NCBI RefSeq assembly: GCF_021245725.1
Contig: NZ_JAJGSX010000062.1
Span: forward strand, 1-35,630
Reading direction: 5' to 3'
DNA length: 35,630 nucleotides
DNA from: Pseudonocardia sp. TRM90224
Lineage (GTDB): Bacteria > Actinomycetota > Actinomycetes > Mycobacteriales > Pseudonocardiaceae
Position 1 is the stretch's first letter. Each line of letters starts with the position of its first letter. The notes under the pieces are model-generated. The model did not search any database. It had not been told where the DNA came from and was given only the letters and a program-made list of their open reading frames with translations. Shown here in pieces: positions 1-8,190 of this stretch. A program made the position numbers and the translations under genes.

Positions 1-1502
1 AACGAGCCGGGCGCCCCGCCTGACCCTGGCCGCCAGAACCGTGCACGGATCAGCTCCCGCAGCTGCTCCGCCTCGACCCGCAACTCGTCCGCCTCCGCGG
101 CGTGACCGAAGTGGGCCAGCACCGTCGCGAGCTCGCACCGTGCCCGATACGCGTAGCCCTGCACCTCCAGCAGTGCGATCGGAGGCTGCGGCAACGACCC
201 GTCGGCGAACTGCACGCCGTTCTCGGAGTCCTTCCAGCCCTGGTTGACCAGCGACCGCAGACCGGAAGGGCGATACTCGACGAATCCGTCACCATCGGGG
301 TCACCGGGACCGCGCAGCCAACCGAGCGCGGCGCGCGCGGCGGGGAGCAGCGGCTCCAGGGCCTCGGGTGGAGCTCCCCATTGCATCGCCTGCCCCAGGA
401 CGATCAGGAACAGCGGGGTCGAGTCGACGCTGCCGAAGTAGGGACGCGCCCCGCCGGCCGTCCCCTCGCCCAACCACGGCCGATCACCGAAGCGGACCTC
501 GTGCAGGATCTTGCCCGGCTGTTCCTCGTTGCCCGGGTCCTCGACGTTGCCCTGCCGGGCGGCCAGCGCCGAGACCGCATCGAGCATCAGCTCGGGCCGA
601 AACGCACGTGCCTGATAGCTGGAGATCAGCGCGTCACGACCGAACAACGCGACGAACCACGGAATCCCCGCTGCCAGCAGGCGCCGCGAGCCGTCCAACT
701 CATCCGGGATGCCGAGCGCGTCGAGATCCACCAGCGACCGCCGACAACCCCGGGCCAAATGTTCCGGACGACTCCGGACCAGCGGATCCTGCAGAATTGC
801 CGCCCGGGCCGGCGAAGCCGACGTGGCGCGATCCTCGCTGTCCTCGCTGTCCTCGCTGCGCCGTGCCTGCATCTCGATCCGCAGCGCCCAAGGCCGATCC
901 CGGTGCAGGACGACGTCCCACTCGGCCTCACCCCCGGCCAGCTCGTCCGGGGCCGGATCCAACAACACCGTCGTCGTGCGGGGGGTCCCGTCGGCCTGGA
1001 AGCACAGGTGGGCGGCCGATCGCCGCACGACGTCGCCAGTTGCGGGCGCGCTCGGATCCCCGGCCAACCGTCGGACCTGGAAGATGTCGGCGAAGTCGGC
1101 GCCCATCCGGACCGAAAGGCGCAACCGCACGGGGTCGAGGGTCCAGCAGCGCAACGTGATCGACTCCGCCATGCCGCCCGCCGACACCTCCCGCTTCCGA
1201 TCGCACTCCACAGGTGCATCCGGGCGCCGATCCCGCAACGTCGCATAGCTGCGGAATCGGGCGACCGACGGACTCATCAGACCCGATCCGAGCTGTCGCA
1301 GCGGCTGGCCGTCCACCATGACCTCGAACCGGGACAGGTGCCGGGTGTCGTCGACGATCAGCCCGAGCGGTCCGGCGTTGACGTCACCGAGCTCGTCGGA
1401 GACCGCGAAGGTCAGCCCCGCGATGACGGTGATCGTCCCCGGCCCGGCGAGCACCCCCTGCGGTGGTCCCTCGTCGGGAACGGCTCCCGGGTCGGCACTC
1501 AT
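1..1502 (-). CDS. Amylo-alpha-1,6-glucosidase / glycogen-debranching-type protein (partial, C-terminus off window)
   Basis: Family members hydrolyse alpha-1,6 branch points or related glycosidic bonds in the cytoplasm. The frame is open from an ATG at 1502 to the left edge, about 500 residues, so the C-terminus is missing. The N-terminal ~220 residues read as the glycogen debranching N-terminal beta domain (GPLGLIVDDTRHLSRFEV near residue 50). The start of the (alpha/alpha)6 catalytic domain is visible around residues 278-292 (GIPWFVALFGRDALI) and near 358 (SVDSTPLFLIV), both typical of this family. The ATG overlaps the stop of the upstream glycosyltransferase by 4 bp (ATGA), so the two are probably translated together. 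A three-unit 9-bp repeat near 834-860 encodes SED repeats in a surface loop. The family is clear; the exact substrate (glycogen, trehalose-type or other glucan) cannot be told. Confidence 0.9.
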   Translation of the reverse strand, partial: MSADPGAVPDEGPPQGVLAGPGTITVIAGLTFAVSDELGDVNAGPLGLIVDDTRHLSRFEVMVDGQPLRQLGSGLMSPSVARFRSYATLRDRRPDAPVECDRKREVSAGGMAESITLRCWTLDPVRLRLSVRMGADFADIFQVRRLAGDPSAPATGDVVRRSAAHLCFQADGTPRTTTVLLDPAPDELAGGEAEWDVVLHRDRPWALRIEMQARRSEDSEDSEDRATSASPARAAILQDPLVRSRPEHLARGCRRSLVDLDALGIPDELDGSRRLLAAGIPWFVALFGRDALISSYQARAFRPELMLDAVSALAARQGNVEDPGNEEQPGKILHEVRFGDRPWLGEGTAGGARPYFGSVDSTPLFLIVLGQAMQWGAPPEALEPLLPAARAALGWLRGPGDPDGDGFVEYRPSGLRSLVNQGWKDSENGVQFADGSLPQPPIALLEVQGYAYRARCELATVLAHFGHAAEADELRVEAEQLRELIRARFWRPGSGGAPGS

Positions 1503-2653
1503 CGCCGCAACCTTGCGGGAACGCGTGCCGCGTGGGACGGCACACGGCCCGCTGCGGCCCGGCCGGCTGCAGCCACCGGCGACCGGAAGATCATCGGGGC
1601 CACCGCCGCCGGGATGCGCCGGTCACGAGGTCTACCGGCGATGTCGGCCAGCATCGGCTCGTAGCTCCTGGCAAGCGCGGCACTGGAGAAATACCGTGCC
1701 GCGTGACGGCGACAGGCCGCACGGTCGATCTCACCGAGTCGCTCGATCAGCGGGCCGAGGTCCGCCACGCTGTCGCGGACGAAGCCGGTTACCCCGTCGA
1801 GCACGATCTCCCGGACCGCTCCCCGATTGGTGGCCAGAACCGGCGTGCCGCACGCGAGCGCCTCGACCAGCACCATGCCGAAGGGCTCACGCCACGAGAT
1901 CGGGAACAGCAGAGCCGACGCCCTGGACAGGAACTCATAGGTGGCCTCCCTGCCGAGCTCGCCGACGAACGTCACCTCCGGCCCGAGGTGCGGTGCGACC
2001 TCCCGGTCGAAGTATGCCTGCTCAGCAGATTCACGACACTTCGCCGCGATCACTAAGGGTCGGCCGGCCGACCGGGCAAGCCGGATCGCCTCCGCAGCCC
2101 CCTTCTCCGGTGCCATCCGGCCTAGGAATGCCAAGTACGGCTCCGGGGAGGCGCCGAACGGCACCGAGTCCACATCGATCGCGTTGTGGCACACGCCGGT
2201 GAACGGAAGATGCGGCGCAGCCTGTCGCTGAGACCGGCTGATCGCTGCGAGGTGCAGGCCTGGCGCACGCATAGCCAATCCCTCGTAGATGCCGAGCAGC
2301 TCACCCTCGAGCGACCCGTGCACCACGTGCATCGACGGGACGGGGCCCTGCGCGGAGAGCAGCGCCCCCAGCGGGCCGGAATGGTCGACGACCACGTCCT
2401 GGTCGGCAAGCACCTCCAAGGCCGCCAGCACGTGGCGCCACTCGTCAGTGGCCATACCGATCTGGACCGGCAACGAGTCGAGCGGTTCGACCACCCGGAC
2501 GCCCTCGACAGCCGACCCCGGCGCCGCGCACAGCGTGACGTCGTGGCCCGCGGCGGCCAAGCCCGCAGCTTGAACGGCCACAACTCGCTCGATACCGCCG
2601 TAGGCGGGAGGAGGGACAGGAATCCAGGGGGGTGCTAGCAGCCCGATGCGCAC
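1499..2653 (-). CDS. GT4-family glycosyltransferase
   Basis: A nucleotide-sugar-dependent GT-B glycosyltransferase of about 384 residues. The N-terminal domain opens with RIGLLAPPWIPVPPPAYGG, followed by IERVV, the usual acceptor-side Rossmann start of GT4 proteins. The C-terminal domain carries LAFLGRMAPEKG and the donor-binding segment WREPFGMVLVEALACGTPV, with the E-x7-E pattern, then ATNRGAVREIV. I chose the GTG at 2653, preceded by a purine-rich GAAGAAGAAA site. An in-frame GTG at 2680 lacks any ribosome-binding site. The stop overlaps the ATG of the debranching-type gene by 4 bp. Pairing with a glucan debranching enzyme suggests a role in glycogen/glucan or glycoside metabolism; donor and acceptor are unknown. 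Confidence 0.9.
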   Translation of the reverse strand: MRIGLLAPPWIPVPPPAYGGIERVVAVQAAGLAAAGHDVTLCAAPGSAVEGVRVVEPLDSLPVQIGMATDEWRHVLAALEVLADQDVVVDHSGPLGALLSAQGPVPSMHVVHGSLEGELLGIYEGLAMRAPGLHLAAISRSQRQAAPHLPFTGVCHNAIDVDSVPFGASPEPYLAFLGRMAPEKGAAEAIRLARSAGRPLVIAAKCRESAEQAYFDREVAPHLGPEVTFVGELGREATYEFLSRASALLFPISWREPFGMVLVEALACGTPVLATNRGAVREIVLDGVTGFVRDSVADLGPLIERLGEIDRAACRRHAARYFSSAALARSYEPMLADIAGRPRDRRIPAAVAPMIFRSPVAAAGRAAAGRVPSHAARVPARLRR

Positions 2654-3071
2654 GTTTCTTCTTCCAGTCGCCGAGGCCACCAGCTGCCCGGCGGGCCCGC
2701 GGACGCGGCGTCGGGGAATGCGCTCGTGGCCGTCGGGCTCTGCACGTGCTGAGGCGTCCGCCGCGGACGGCTTGGACGGCCGACCGGGATCACTGACAAG
2801 CCCTGCGACACCCGGTCTGTCCTCACCCTACCGGCCCCGAGAGCCGATCACGGCCACACCGCGGAAGGGCCGAGCAGTCACCCGATCACCGACCCCGTAC
2901 AGCCGGAACTCGGAGTAGACTGCCATTGACAATACTTCCCGGGTGCGCATTCGGGCCTACGCACAGGAGCACTGCTCCACAAATTGCAGGCCCCTCATTC
3001 GGCGGCCCACATGCCCAATCACATACTCGGCCCCGGATTGGGACCGGTGGACGAGCAGGAAGACATCGGCA
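2654..3071. other. Intergenic stretch, no convincing gene
   Basis: About 400 bp upstream of the glycosyltransferase on the minus strand. Open frames here are short and arginine/proline rich. A TTGACA hexamer occurs near 2927 on the plus strand but no good -10 follows at normal spacing. It probably holds the promoter of the glycosyltransferase operon, which I cannot place. Confidence 0.4.
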
Positions 3072-3239
3072 ATGATCACAGCACTAGAAGCCATGATCTT
3101 CATCACCGTCATCGCGATCGGGCTCATCGACCGGCGAACCACATCGGATCCCGCCCGCCCGCTTCCGTCCGCGCTCGGGATCACGGCGCTCTCGCGGGAA
3201 GCCCAGCGGCGCCGCCAACGCCGCACCAACGATCTCTGA
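3072..3239 (+). CDS. Small hypothetical protein with one hydrophobic segment
   Basis: A 55-residue ORF starting at ATG 3072. It has one hydrophobic stretch near the N-terminus (EAMIFITVIAIGLID) and a basic C-terminal tail (SREAQRRRQRR), which would fit a small single-pass membrane protein with a cytoplasmic tail. An AGGA motif lies about 11 bases upstream, slightly far for a ribosome-binding site. No family recognised. It lies just before a decayed membrane-protein gene and could itself be a relic. Confidence 0.35.
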   Translation: MITALEAMIFITVIAIGLIDRRTTSDPARPLPSALGITALSREAQRRRQRRTNDL

Positions 3240-3289
3240 ACGCTCCGGTCGACCCGACCACTGGCGATCATCCCGCCGCTGGAGGGCAT

Positions 3290-3611
3290 CATGTCTTTCG
3301 CCACCTCCCGTCGCCGCTGCGCTCCCAGCCGACGGCGGAGGCCAGCGGGAAGGCTGCAGCGCTCATCGGACTGCTCTTCCTCACCGCCGCCGCATCCGGC
3401 AGACCGGCGCGTGGCCACCAGCGCGCCGCTACTGTTCGGACAGTTCGGAGTCGTCGGGATCGCCGTGCGTCTCTACCCGCTACTCAAGCCGCACGGTCCG
3501 TCGCTGGCACTGGCCCACGTCGGGGTTCCGAATCGCCGGGCTGGCGGCGAGCATGTTCTACCTGGCCGTCCCGCTCATAACCATCCAGCTCGCCGCCGGG
3601 CTGCGGCGCTG
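3290..3611 (+). pseudogene. Decayed DUF4386-like integral membrane protein gene
   Basis: Pieces of one membrane protein are readable in different plus frames: AAALIGLLFLTAAASG near 3355, then LLFGQFGVVGIAVRLYPLLK from about 3427, then after a +1 shift at about 3526 FRIAGLAASMFYLAVPLITI. The order and the LYPLL...GFR pattern resemble DUF4386 proteins, which are multi-pass membrane proteins of unknown function. Removing one G in the GGGG run near 3525 would restore the frame. The sequence stops at about 3611, where IS630 transposase sequence begins in the opposite orientation, so insertion probably removed the 3' end. Confidence 0.5.
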
Positions 3612-3908
3612 TCAGCCAGCGTTTGATCGCTGGCGTCTTGTGGGTGGAGGCGTTGTCCAACACCACGTGCACCTCGAACTCGTCGGGTACTTCGGCATCG
3701 AACTTGGCCAGGAACTTCTTGAACTCAATGGCGCAGTGGCGTGCGTATAGCGAGCTGATCCCCGTGCCGGAGCCGACGTCGAGTGCGGCGTAGAGGCTCG
3801 AGGTGCCCGCGCGGACGCGGTCGTCGGCGGCGTCGTGGGTGGCCCGCGCCGGCGTTCCGGGCATCATCGGCAGGACTGGCGCGGTGCGGTCCAGCGCTTG
3901 GATCTGTT
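3612..3908 (-). pseudogene. IS630 transposase, C-terminal (DDE) fragment
   Basis: Translation reads QIQALDRTAPVLPMMPGTP, then HDAADDRVRAGTSSLYAALD, then HCAIEFKKFLAKFD and VHVVLDNASTHKTPAIKRWL. These are hallmarks of IS630-family DDE transposases, including the second catalytic Asp in the VLDNASTHK motif. The conserved YGTT/DYVRHG region is mildly scrambled (DAADDRVRAG). The C-terminal HFTP...WLNQVE part with the last catalytic Glu is missing, cut at the DUF4386 relic. It begins directly after the intron 3' end, which supports intron insertion just upstream of the IQALDR codons. Confidence 0.75.
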
Positions 3909-4001
3909 GGGTCGGGGACGGGACGCTGTGCAGCGCTTCTGCTGTCGGTTTCCCGTCCCCGCCCGCCGAACCCGGCGTGCGGGTTGTCCCCGCACCGGCT
4001 C
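3909..4001 (-). ncRNA. Group II intron domains V and VI (3' end of intron)
   Basis: The minus strand from 4001 to 3968 is 34 nt long, the normal length of domain V. It starts GAGCCGG with the catalytic AGC triad and ends GGGTTC; an inner stem TGCGGG / CCCGCA closes a GACAA loop, with an adjacent CG bulge. One base of the lower stem (an extra G near the 3' side) departs from a perfect fold. It is followed by a hairpin with arms GGGGACGGG / CCCGTCCCC, the expected place of domain VI. The stop of the RT frame lies 18 nt upstream, the usual layout. Probably inactive because the 5' half of the intron is gone. Confidence 0.6.
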
Positions 4002-4019
4002 TCCACATGTCCCGATGGG

Positions 4020-5178
4020 TCAAGTGATCAGTTCAGAGACCTGCCCGACGAAGGCGACATTGTCGTGCCCGGTGCGGCGGAAACGGGCCCCTGCCGGGTC
4101 GACCACCTCGATGTTGAACGGCGTGGCGATTTGCGCCGCGGTAGCGGTAGCGTTCCACCCGCATCTTCGCCGGGTTGTAGAGGACCTGTTTATCCTCGCG
4201 GATCCGATCGGCCCCGTAGAAGCGGCGCCGGATCTGTTTCCACGTCAGGTGCGGATGCTTGCGGCGGATCCTGTAGATCATCCGCCACCAGGCATACCAG
4301 CCCAGATAGGCGAAAGTCTGCTTGGACGCGCCGTAGCGGAAGTACGCAGCCAGCCCCGCAGGATCCGGGTTGATCTTCCGCAACCCCTGCCCAGCGTGCG
4401 CGAGGTACCGGTCTTCGTGGCCTGCTTGATCTTGTGCATCACCCCGACCAACCCTCGCTTGGACGGGATGGTCAACACCACCCGACGCCCGTCGCCCCGG
4501 CGCCGCCGCTGGATGCGGAAGCCGAGGAACACGAACCCGTCATCGATATGAGTGATGTGGGTCTTCTCCACCGAGAGGGTCATCTTCAACTGTTGACCCA
4601 ACAACTCGCCGATCTCGGCTCGCAGCGTCCGGGCGTCGGACCCGGTGCCGTGCACGAGCACGACGAAGTCGTCGGCGAAACGCACCAGCCGGTAGTTCGG
4701 CAGCCCTCAGCGACGGCGAGGCTGACGCCGCCACGGCGGACTCATGTCCCGTTCCCAGACCTGCCGGAAGTACCGGTCCAGGACAGACAGGTAGATGTTG
4801 GCCAGCAGCGGAGAAGCGACCCCACCTTGTGGCGTGCCAGTCAGGCTCGCCGTCAGCTCGCCATGCTGAGCGACGATCCCGGCCCGCAGAAGCCCGCGGA
4901 CCAGGCGCAACACCTTCCGATCGGTGATCGCTCGGCGACCAGGCCCAGCAGAACCTGATGATCGACATTGTCGAAGCAGGCAGTGATGTCCCCTGCGACC
5001 ACCCACTCATAAGCACGGCTGGTCAGCTGGTGGATCTCGGAGTTGGCATCCTGAGCCCGACGCCCGGGCCGATATCCGTAGCGGGGCGGGTAGAAATCGG
5101 CCCGACGATCGGTTCCAGGATCAGCATGAGGGCCATCTGCGCCACCCTGTCGCGCAACGTGGGGATGCCGAGCAGGGC
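4020..5178 (-). pseudogene. Group II intron reverse transcriptase/maturase (frameshifted, N-terminally truncated)
   Basis: RT blocks appear in order on the minus strand in alternating frames: LLGIPTLRDRVAQMALMLIL, VVAGDITACFDNVDH, GTPQGGVASPLLANIYLS, RFADDFVVLVHGTG (FADD catalytic motif), VEKTHITHIDDGFVFLGF, the maturase X region INPDPAGLAAYFRYGASKQ and YLGWYAWWRMI, and a C-terminal ATPFNIEVVDPAGARFRRTG ending with TGA at 4020. At least four frameshifts are needed, plus a stop after WRRQPRRR, and the N-terminal domain is missing at about 5178. This is a dead retroelement of the bacterial group II intron type. Confidence 0.8.
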
Positions 5179-5532
5179 GTGGCGTCTTTCGGTGTCGTCT
5201 CCAGCGTGCGGGTGATCACCGATTTGACCTGCTCGTCGCCGACCGTGCGTGGCCGGCTCGGGCGGGGTTCATCGAGCAGTCCTTCCCAGGCCCTGGTCCA
5301 GGAAACGTGCCCGCCATCGTTTCAGCCGTCGTCGACACTCGTCGGTCACCGCAAGCCGCCCGTCACACCGCAGGGCTCCACCCTTCCCTCCCCATCGTGC
5401 TTCGGCGGCTCCACCGGCACGGTGCAGCCGTTCGTCGGCGAGATGGTGCGTGATCGGGGTCGCGCGGCGGCCCCGAACGGTAGCTGCGGCTTGCGCATCG
5501 ACCAGATTGGATCCATTATCCAGTTCTGGCAC
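5179..5532 (-). pseudogene. IS630 transposase, N-terminal (HTH) fragment
   Basis: The minus strand reads LKRWRARFLDQGLG, then after a frameshift LLDEPRPSRPRTVGDEQVKS and VITRTLETTPKDAT. These match the N-terminal HTH end and linker of IS630-family transposases, where DEPRPGRPR and TTPxDATHW are conserved. The homology stops at TPKDAT, and the same bases then run into the RT frame. The part upstream of 5400 is too degenerate to read with certainty. Confidence 0.6.
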
Positions 5533-5594
5533 ATCTACTTATCCGGATCGGCTCCACCGTGCCTCGTTGCCCCGCTGCTGCTGATCGGAACCCT

Positions 5595-6527
5595 GTGAAC
5601 ATTCGTCCCCGCTCGACATGGCTCATCACCGCACTTACTGTGTTCATGATCAGCGGCTGCAGCAGTTCGCCCGGTCCTACCACCGGGGGTGCACCGGCCA
5701 CTGACATGTCCGGTATCGAGAAGCTCGATGCTTTCGAGCGCGTCCCGACAGACGCCGCAGCCGCGGCACTGCTGCCCGAACGGGTGCGGAAGGCGGGCAC
5801 GCTCGTCGTCGTCATGAACGCGGCGAGCGCACCAGACGAGTTTTACGCGAACGACAACAAGACCATCATCGGGCTGAACGCCGATCTGGGCCGGGCGATC
5901 GGCCGGGTGCTCGGCACCCCGGTGCAGATCCAGGACGTTCAGTTCGACGGGATCATCCCCGGGCTGAGCGCGCAGCGGTTCGACATGGCAATCGCCAGCA
6001 TGGCCGCGACCAACCCACGGCTGCTGGTTCTGGACATGATCCGCTACGGCGAGTGGGGCAGCTCGATCGCGGTGGCCGCAGGCAACCCGCTGAAGCTGAC
6101 AGCGGAGAACCTCTGCGGACACAAGGTCGCCGTGCAGCAGGCTTCGATCCAGGCCGATAAGCGTTTGCCGGAACTCTCAGCGAAGCACTGCGAGTCGGCA
6201 GGCAAGCCGAAGATCGAGCCCGTCGTGCTGCCCAGCCAGAACGACGCCGTGCTGCAGCTGGGCAGCGGCCGGGTGGACGCCGTGTACGCCGACACCCCCG
6301 TGCTCGCCTACGCCGCCGTCCAGGCCCCCGACAAGCTGGAGCTCGGATCGGAGCTCAACCGCGGCGCAGTGGCGATCGGCCTGCCGAAGGGCGGCGACCT
6401 GACCCAGGCGGTGCAAGCCGCGATGAAGGTGCTGATGGCTTCGCCGACCTACGGCGAGATCTTCGCGAAGTGGGGACTTGCCGCCGCGGTCACCGCAGAA
6501 CCGTCGCTCGAGGTCCCCGTCCCGTGA
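5595..6527 (+). CDS. Amino-acid ABC transporter substrate-binding lipoprotein
   Basis: An extracytoplasmic binding protein of family 3 (polar amino acids/opines) that delivers its ligand to the permease encoded next. 310 residues from GTG 5595, with GGAA seven bases ahead. This start gives a lipoprotein signal peptide (basic IRPR, hydrophobic core, lipobox ISGC with Cys22). An upstream ATG at 5559 would put 12 residues in front of the signal. Mature-part features of the family: VRKAGTLVVVMN, IIGLNADLGRAIGRVLG, VQFDGIIPGL, and a C-terminal FAKWGL. The stop overlaps the permease start by 4 bp (GTGA). Gene order places it first in a five-gene operon with an FAD oxidase and a GntR regulator, so the ligand is probably an amino acid or N-methylated amino acid; the exact ligand is not deducible. 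Confidence 0.9.
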   Translation: MNIRPRSTWLITALTVFMISGCSSSPGPTTGGAPATDMSGIEKLDAFERVPTDAAAAALLPERVRKAGTLVVVMNAASAPDEFYANDNKTIIGLNADLGRAIGRVLGTPVQIQDVQFDGIIPGLSAQRFDMAIASMAATNPRLLVLDMIRYGEWGSSIAVAAGNPLKLTAENLCGHKVAVQQASIQADKRLPELSAKHCESAGKPKIEPVVLPSQNDAVLQLGSGRVDAVYADTPVLAYAAVQAPDKLELGSELNRGAVAIGLPKGGDLTQAVQAAMKVLMASPTYGEIFAKWGLAAAVTAEPSLEVPVP

Positions 6528-7426
6528 CGGACCTCGACGCGGACCTCGTCGTCGTACCGCGGCGCAGCGTCGGCAACCTCGCCGGGACGCTGGTCGTGCT
6601 GGTGCTCGCTGCCATGCTGGTGCACACGATCGTCGTCAACCCGCGGTTCGAATGGGACGTGGTCGCCCGGTACCTGACGGTCGAGGCCATCGCCGCCGGT
6701 GCGCTGCTGACGATCGAGCTGACGGTGATCTCCATGGTGCTGGGGGTCGTGCTGGGTGTGGTACTGGCCGTCATGCGCCTCTCCCGCAACCGCATGCTGG
6801 CCGCTATCTCGTTCGGGTTCGTCTGGTTCTTCCGCGGCACGCCGCTGCTGATCCAGCTGATCTTCTGGTTCAACCTTTCCGCCCTCTACCCCGCGCTGTC
6901 GCTGGGGATCCCGTTCGGTCCCGAGTTCGTGACCTTCAGCGCCAACACGTTCATCACGCCGTTCGTCGCCGCGGTGCTCGGGCTGACGTTGAACGAAGCC
7001 GCTTACATGGCCGAGATCGTCCGCGGAGGCCTGCTCGGGGTGGATCGCGGCCAGACGTCGGCCGCACAGGCCCTCGGCATGAGCCGGACGCTCACCCTGC
7101 GCCGGGTCGTCCTCCCGCAGGCCATGCGGATCATCGTGCCGCCCACGGCGAACCAGACGGTGGCGATGCTGAAGAACACGTCGCTGGTGAGCGTGCTCGG
7201 TGCCGCCGAGCTGCTGCACAGCGCGCAGATCATCTACTCGCGCACGTATCAGACGATCCCGCTGCTGATCGTCGCCGCGCTCTGGTACTTGGCGATGACG
7301 ACGGTGCTGAGCATCGGCCAGTACTACATCGAACGATACTACCGGCGTGGCGACATCGGCGGTGGCCGGATCCGGCTGCGGCGAAGCAAGCCCGCACACG
7401 TCCAGATCATGGGGGTGCCGTCTTGA
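6524..7426 (+). CDS. Polar amino-acid ABC transporter permease (HisM/GlnP type)
   Basis: Inner-membrane permease of 300 residues. GTG 6524 is chosen because it overlaps the preceding stop by 4 bp; an upstream in-frame start at 6470 would run 54 bp into the previous gene. One membrane segment lies at about 20-38, then the MetI-like domain from about 52 (LTIELTVISMVLGVVLGVVL). FFRGTPLLIQLIFW at 102-115 is typical of HisM/GlnP permeases. The EAA loop begins at residue 158 (EAAYMAEIVRGG) and ends with RVVLPQAMRIIVPP, the site that docks on the ATPase. Only one permease gene is present, so it probably works as a homodimer. Confidence 0.93.
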   Translation: MTDLDADLVVVPRRSVGNLAGTLVVLVLAAMLVHTIVVNPRFEWDVVARYLTVEAIAAGALLTIELTVISMVLGVVLGVVLAVMRLSRNRMLAAISFGFVWFFRGTPLLIQLIFWFNLSALYPALSLGIPFGPEFVTFSANTFITPFVAAVLGLTLNEAAYMAEIVRGGLLGVDRGQTSAAQALGMSRTLTLRRVVLPQAMRIIVPPTANQTVAMLKNTSLVSVLGAAELLHSAQIIYSRTYQTIPLLIVAALWYLAMTTVLSIGQYYIERYYRRGDIGGGRIRLRRSKPAHVQIMGVPS

Positions 7427-8190
7427 CCCCTCTCCCACTGGTGCAGGTGCGCGGCGTCCGCAAGTCCTACGGTGCTGTCGACGTGCTGCGCGGGATTGAT
7501 CTCGACGTCGAGACGGGGGAGGTCTGCTGCATCGTCGGGCCGAGCGGATCGGGCAAGTCGACGCTGCTGCGCTGCATCAACCATCTGGAGAAGCTCGACG
7601 CCGGCCAGATCCACGTCGACGGCACGCTCATCGGCTATCGCCGCGCCGGCCGGAGGCTGCACGAGCTGTCCGAGCGGGACGCCGCCCGGCAACGCTCGGC
7701 CATCGGCATGGTGTTCCAGCAGTTCAACCTGTTCCCGCATTTGACGGTGCTGAACAACGTTGTCGAGGCGCCAGTGCGCGTGAAGCGCGAGCGGCCTGCG
7801 GAAGTCCAGGACCGAGCGTTGCTCCTGCTGGATCGGGTGGGTTTGCGGTCGAAGGCGCACGCCTACCCTGCGCAACTGTCGGGCGGCCAGCAGCAGCGCG
7901 TCGCGATCGCCCGCGCGCTGGCCATGCGGCCGCGGCTGATGCTGTTCGACGAGCCGACCTCGGCGCTGGATCCGGAACTCGTCGGTGACGTGCTGGAGAC
8001 GATGCGCGCACTCGCGGACGACGGCATGACGATGATCGTCGTCACGCATGAGATCGGCTTCGCGCGAGAGGTCGGGGATGTGCTCGTGTTCATGGACGAC
8101 GGGGTGATCGTGGAACGGGGTGCCCCGGCGGACGTGCTCGCCGGGCCCACCGAGGAGCGCACCCGCGTGTTCCTGTCGAAGGTGCTGTGA
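7423..8190 (+). CDS. Polar amino-acid ABC transporter ATP-binding protein (GlnQ/HisP type)
   Basis: Cytoplasmic ATPase of the importer, 255 residues. Start at TTG 7423, overlapping the permease stop by 4 bp (TTGA) with a G-rich site seven bases ahead; the first methionine-like alternative (GTG 7441) would remove part of the first beta strand. Walker A GPSGSGKST at 39-47, Q-loop FQQFNLFPHLTV at 98-109, signature LSGGQQQR at 152-159, Walker B RLMLFDEP at 171-178, H-loop His at 209 (VTHE). All catalytic residues are present. It has the HxxE/GFAREV end typical of the GlnQ group. Four-base overlap with the oxidase gene follows. Confidence 0.95.
   Translation: MTPLPLVQVRGVRKSYGAVDVLRGIDLDVETGEVCCIVGPSGSGKSTLLRCINHLEKLDAGQIHVDGTLIGYRRAGRRLHELSERDAARQRSAIGMVFQQFNLFPHLTVLNNVVEAPVRVKRERPAEVQDRALLLLDRVGLRSKAHAYPAQLSGGQQQRVAIARALAMRPRLMLFDEPTSALDPELVGDVLETMRALADDGMTMIVVTHEIGFAREVGDVLVFMDDGVIVERGAPADVLAGPTEERTRVFLSKVL

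Larger units (their letters stand above)
3612..5532 (-). mobile_element. IS630-family element interrupted by a degenerate group II intron
   Basis: Reading the minus strand, the order is: N-terminal IS630 transposase (5532-5179), reverse-transcriptase/maturase segments (about 5178-4020), intron domain V and VI (about 4001-3909), then the DDE-containing C-terminal part of an IS630 transposase (3908-3612). About 70 residues of the transposase and the intron 5' end plus RT N-terminus are missing at the 5179 junction, so a deletion followed the insertion. Multiple frameshifts show that neither element is functional. Confidence 0.65.

Noticed and set aside
102..1664. Long plus-strand open frame (520 codons) over the debranching gene
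   Set aside because: Antisense to a gene with clear family motifs; its translation is Arg/Pro/Gln-rich and matches nothing, a common effect in high-GC DNA.
2654..2680. GTG at 2680 as start of the glycosyltransferase
   Set aside because: No ribosome-binding site ahead of it, whereas the GTG at 2653 has GAAGAAGAAA and gives the normal family N-terminus.
6449..7438. Long minus-strand open frame over the permease gene
   Set aside because: Shadow of the permease; composition (His/Asp/Arg/Gln repeats) is not protein-like.
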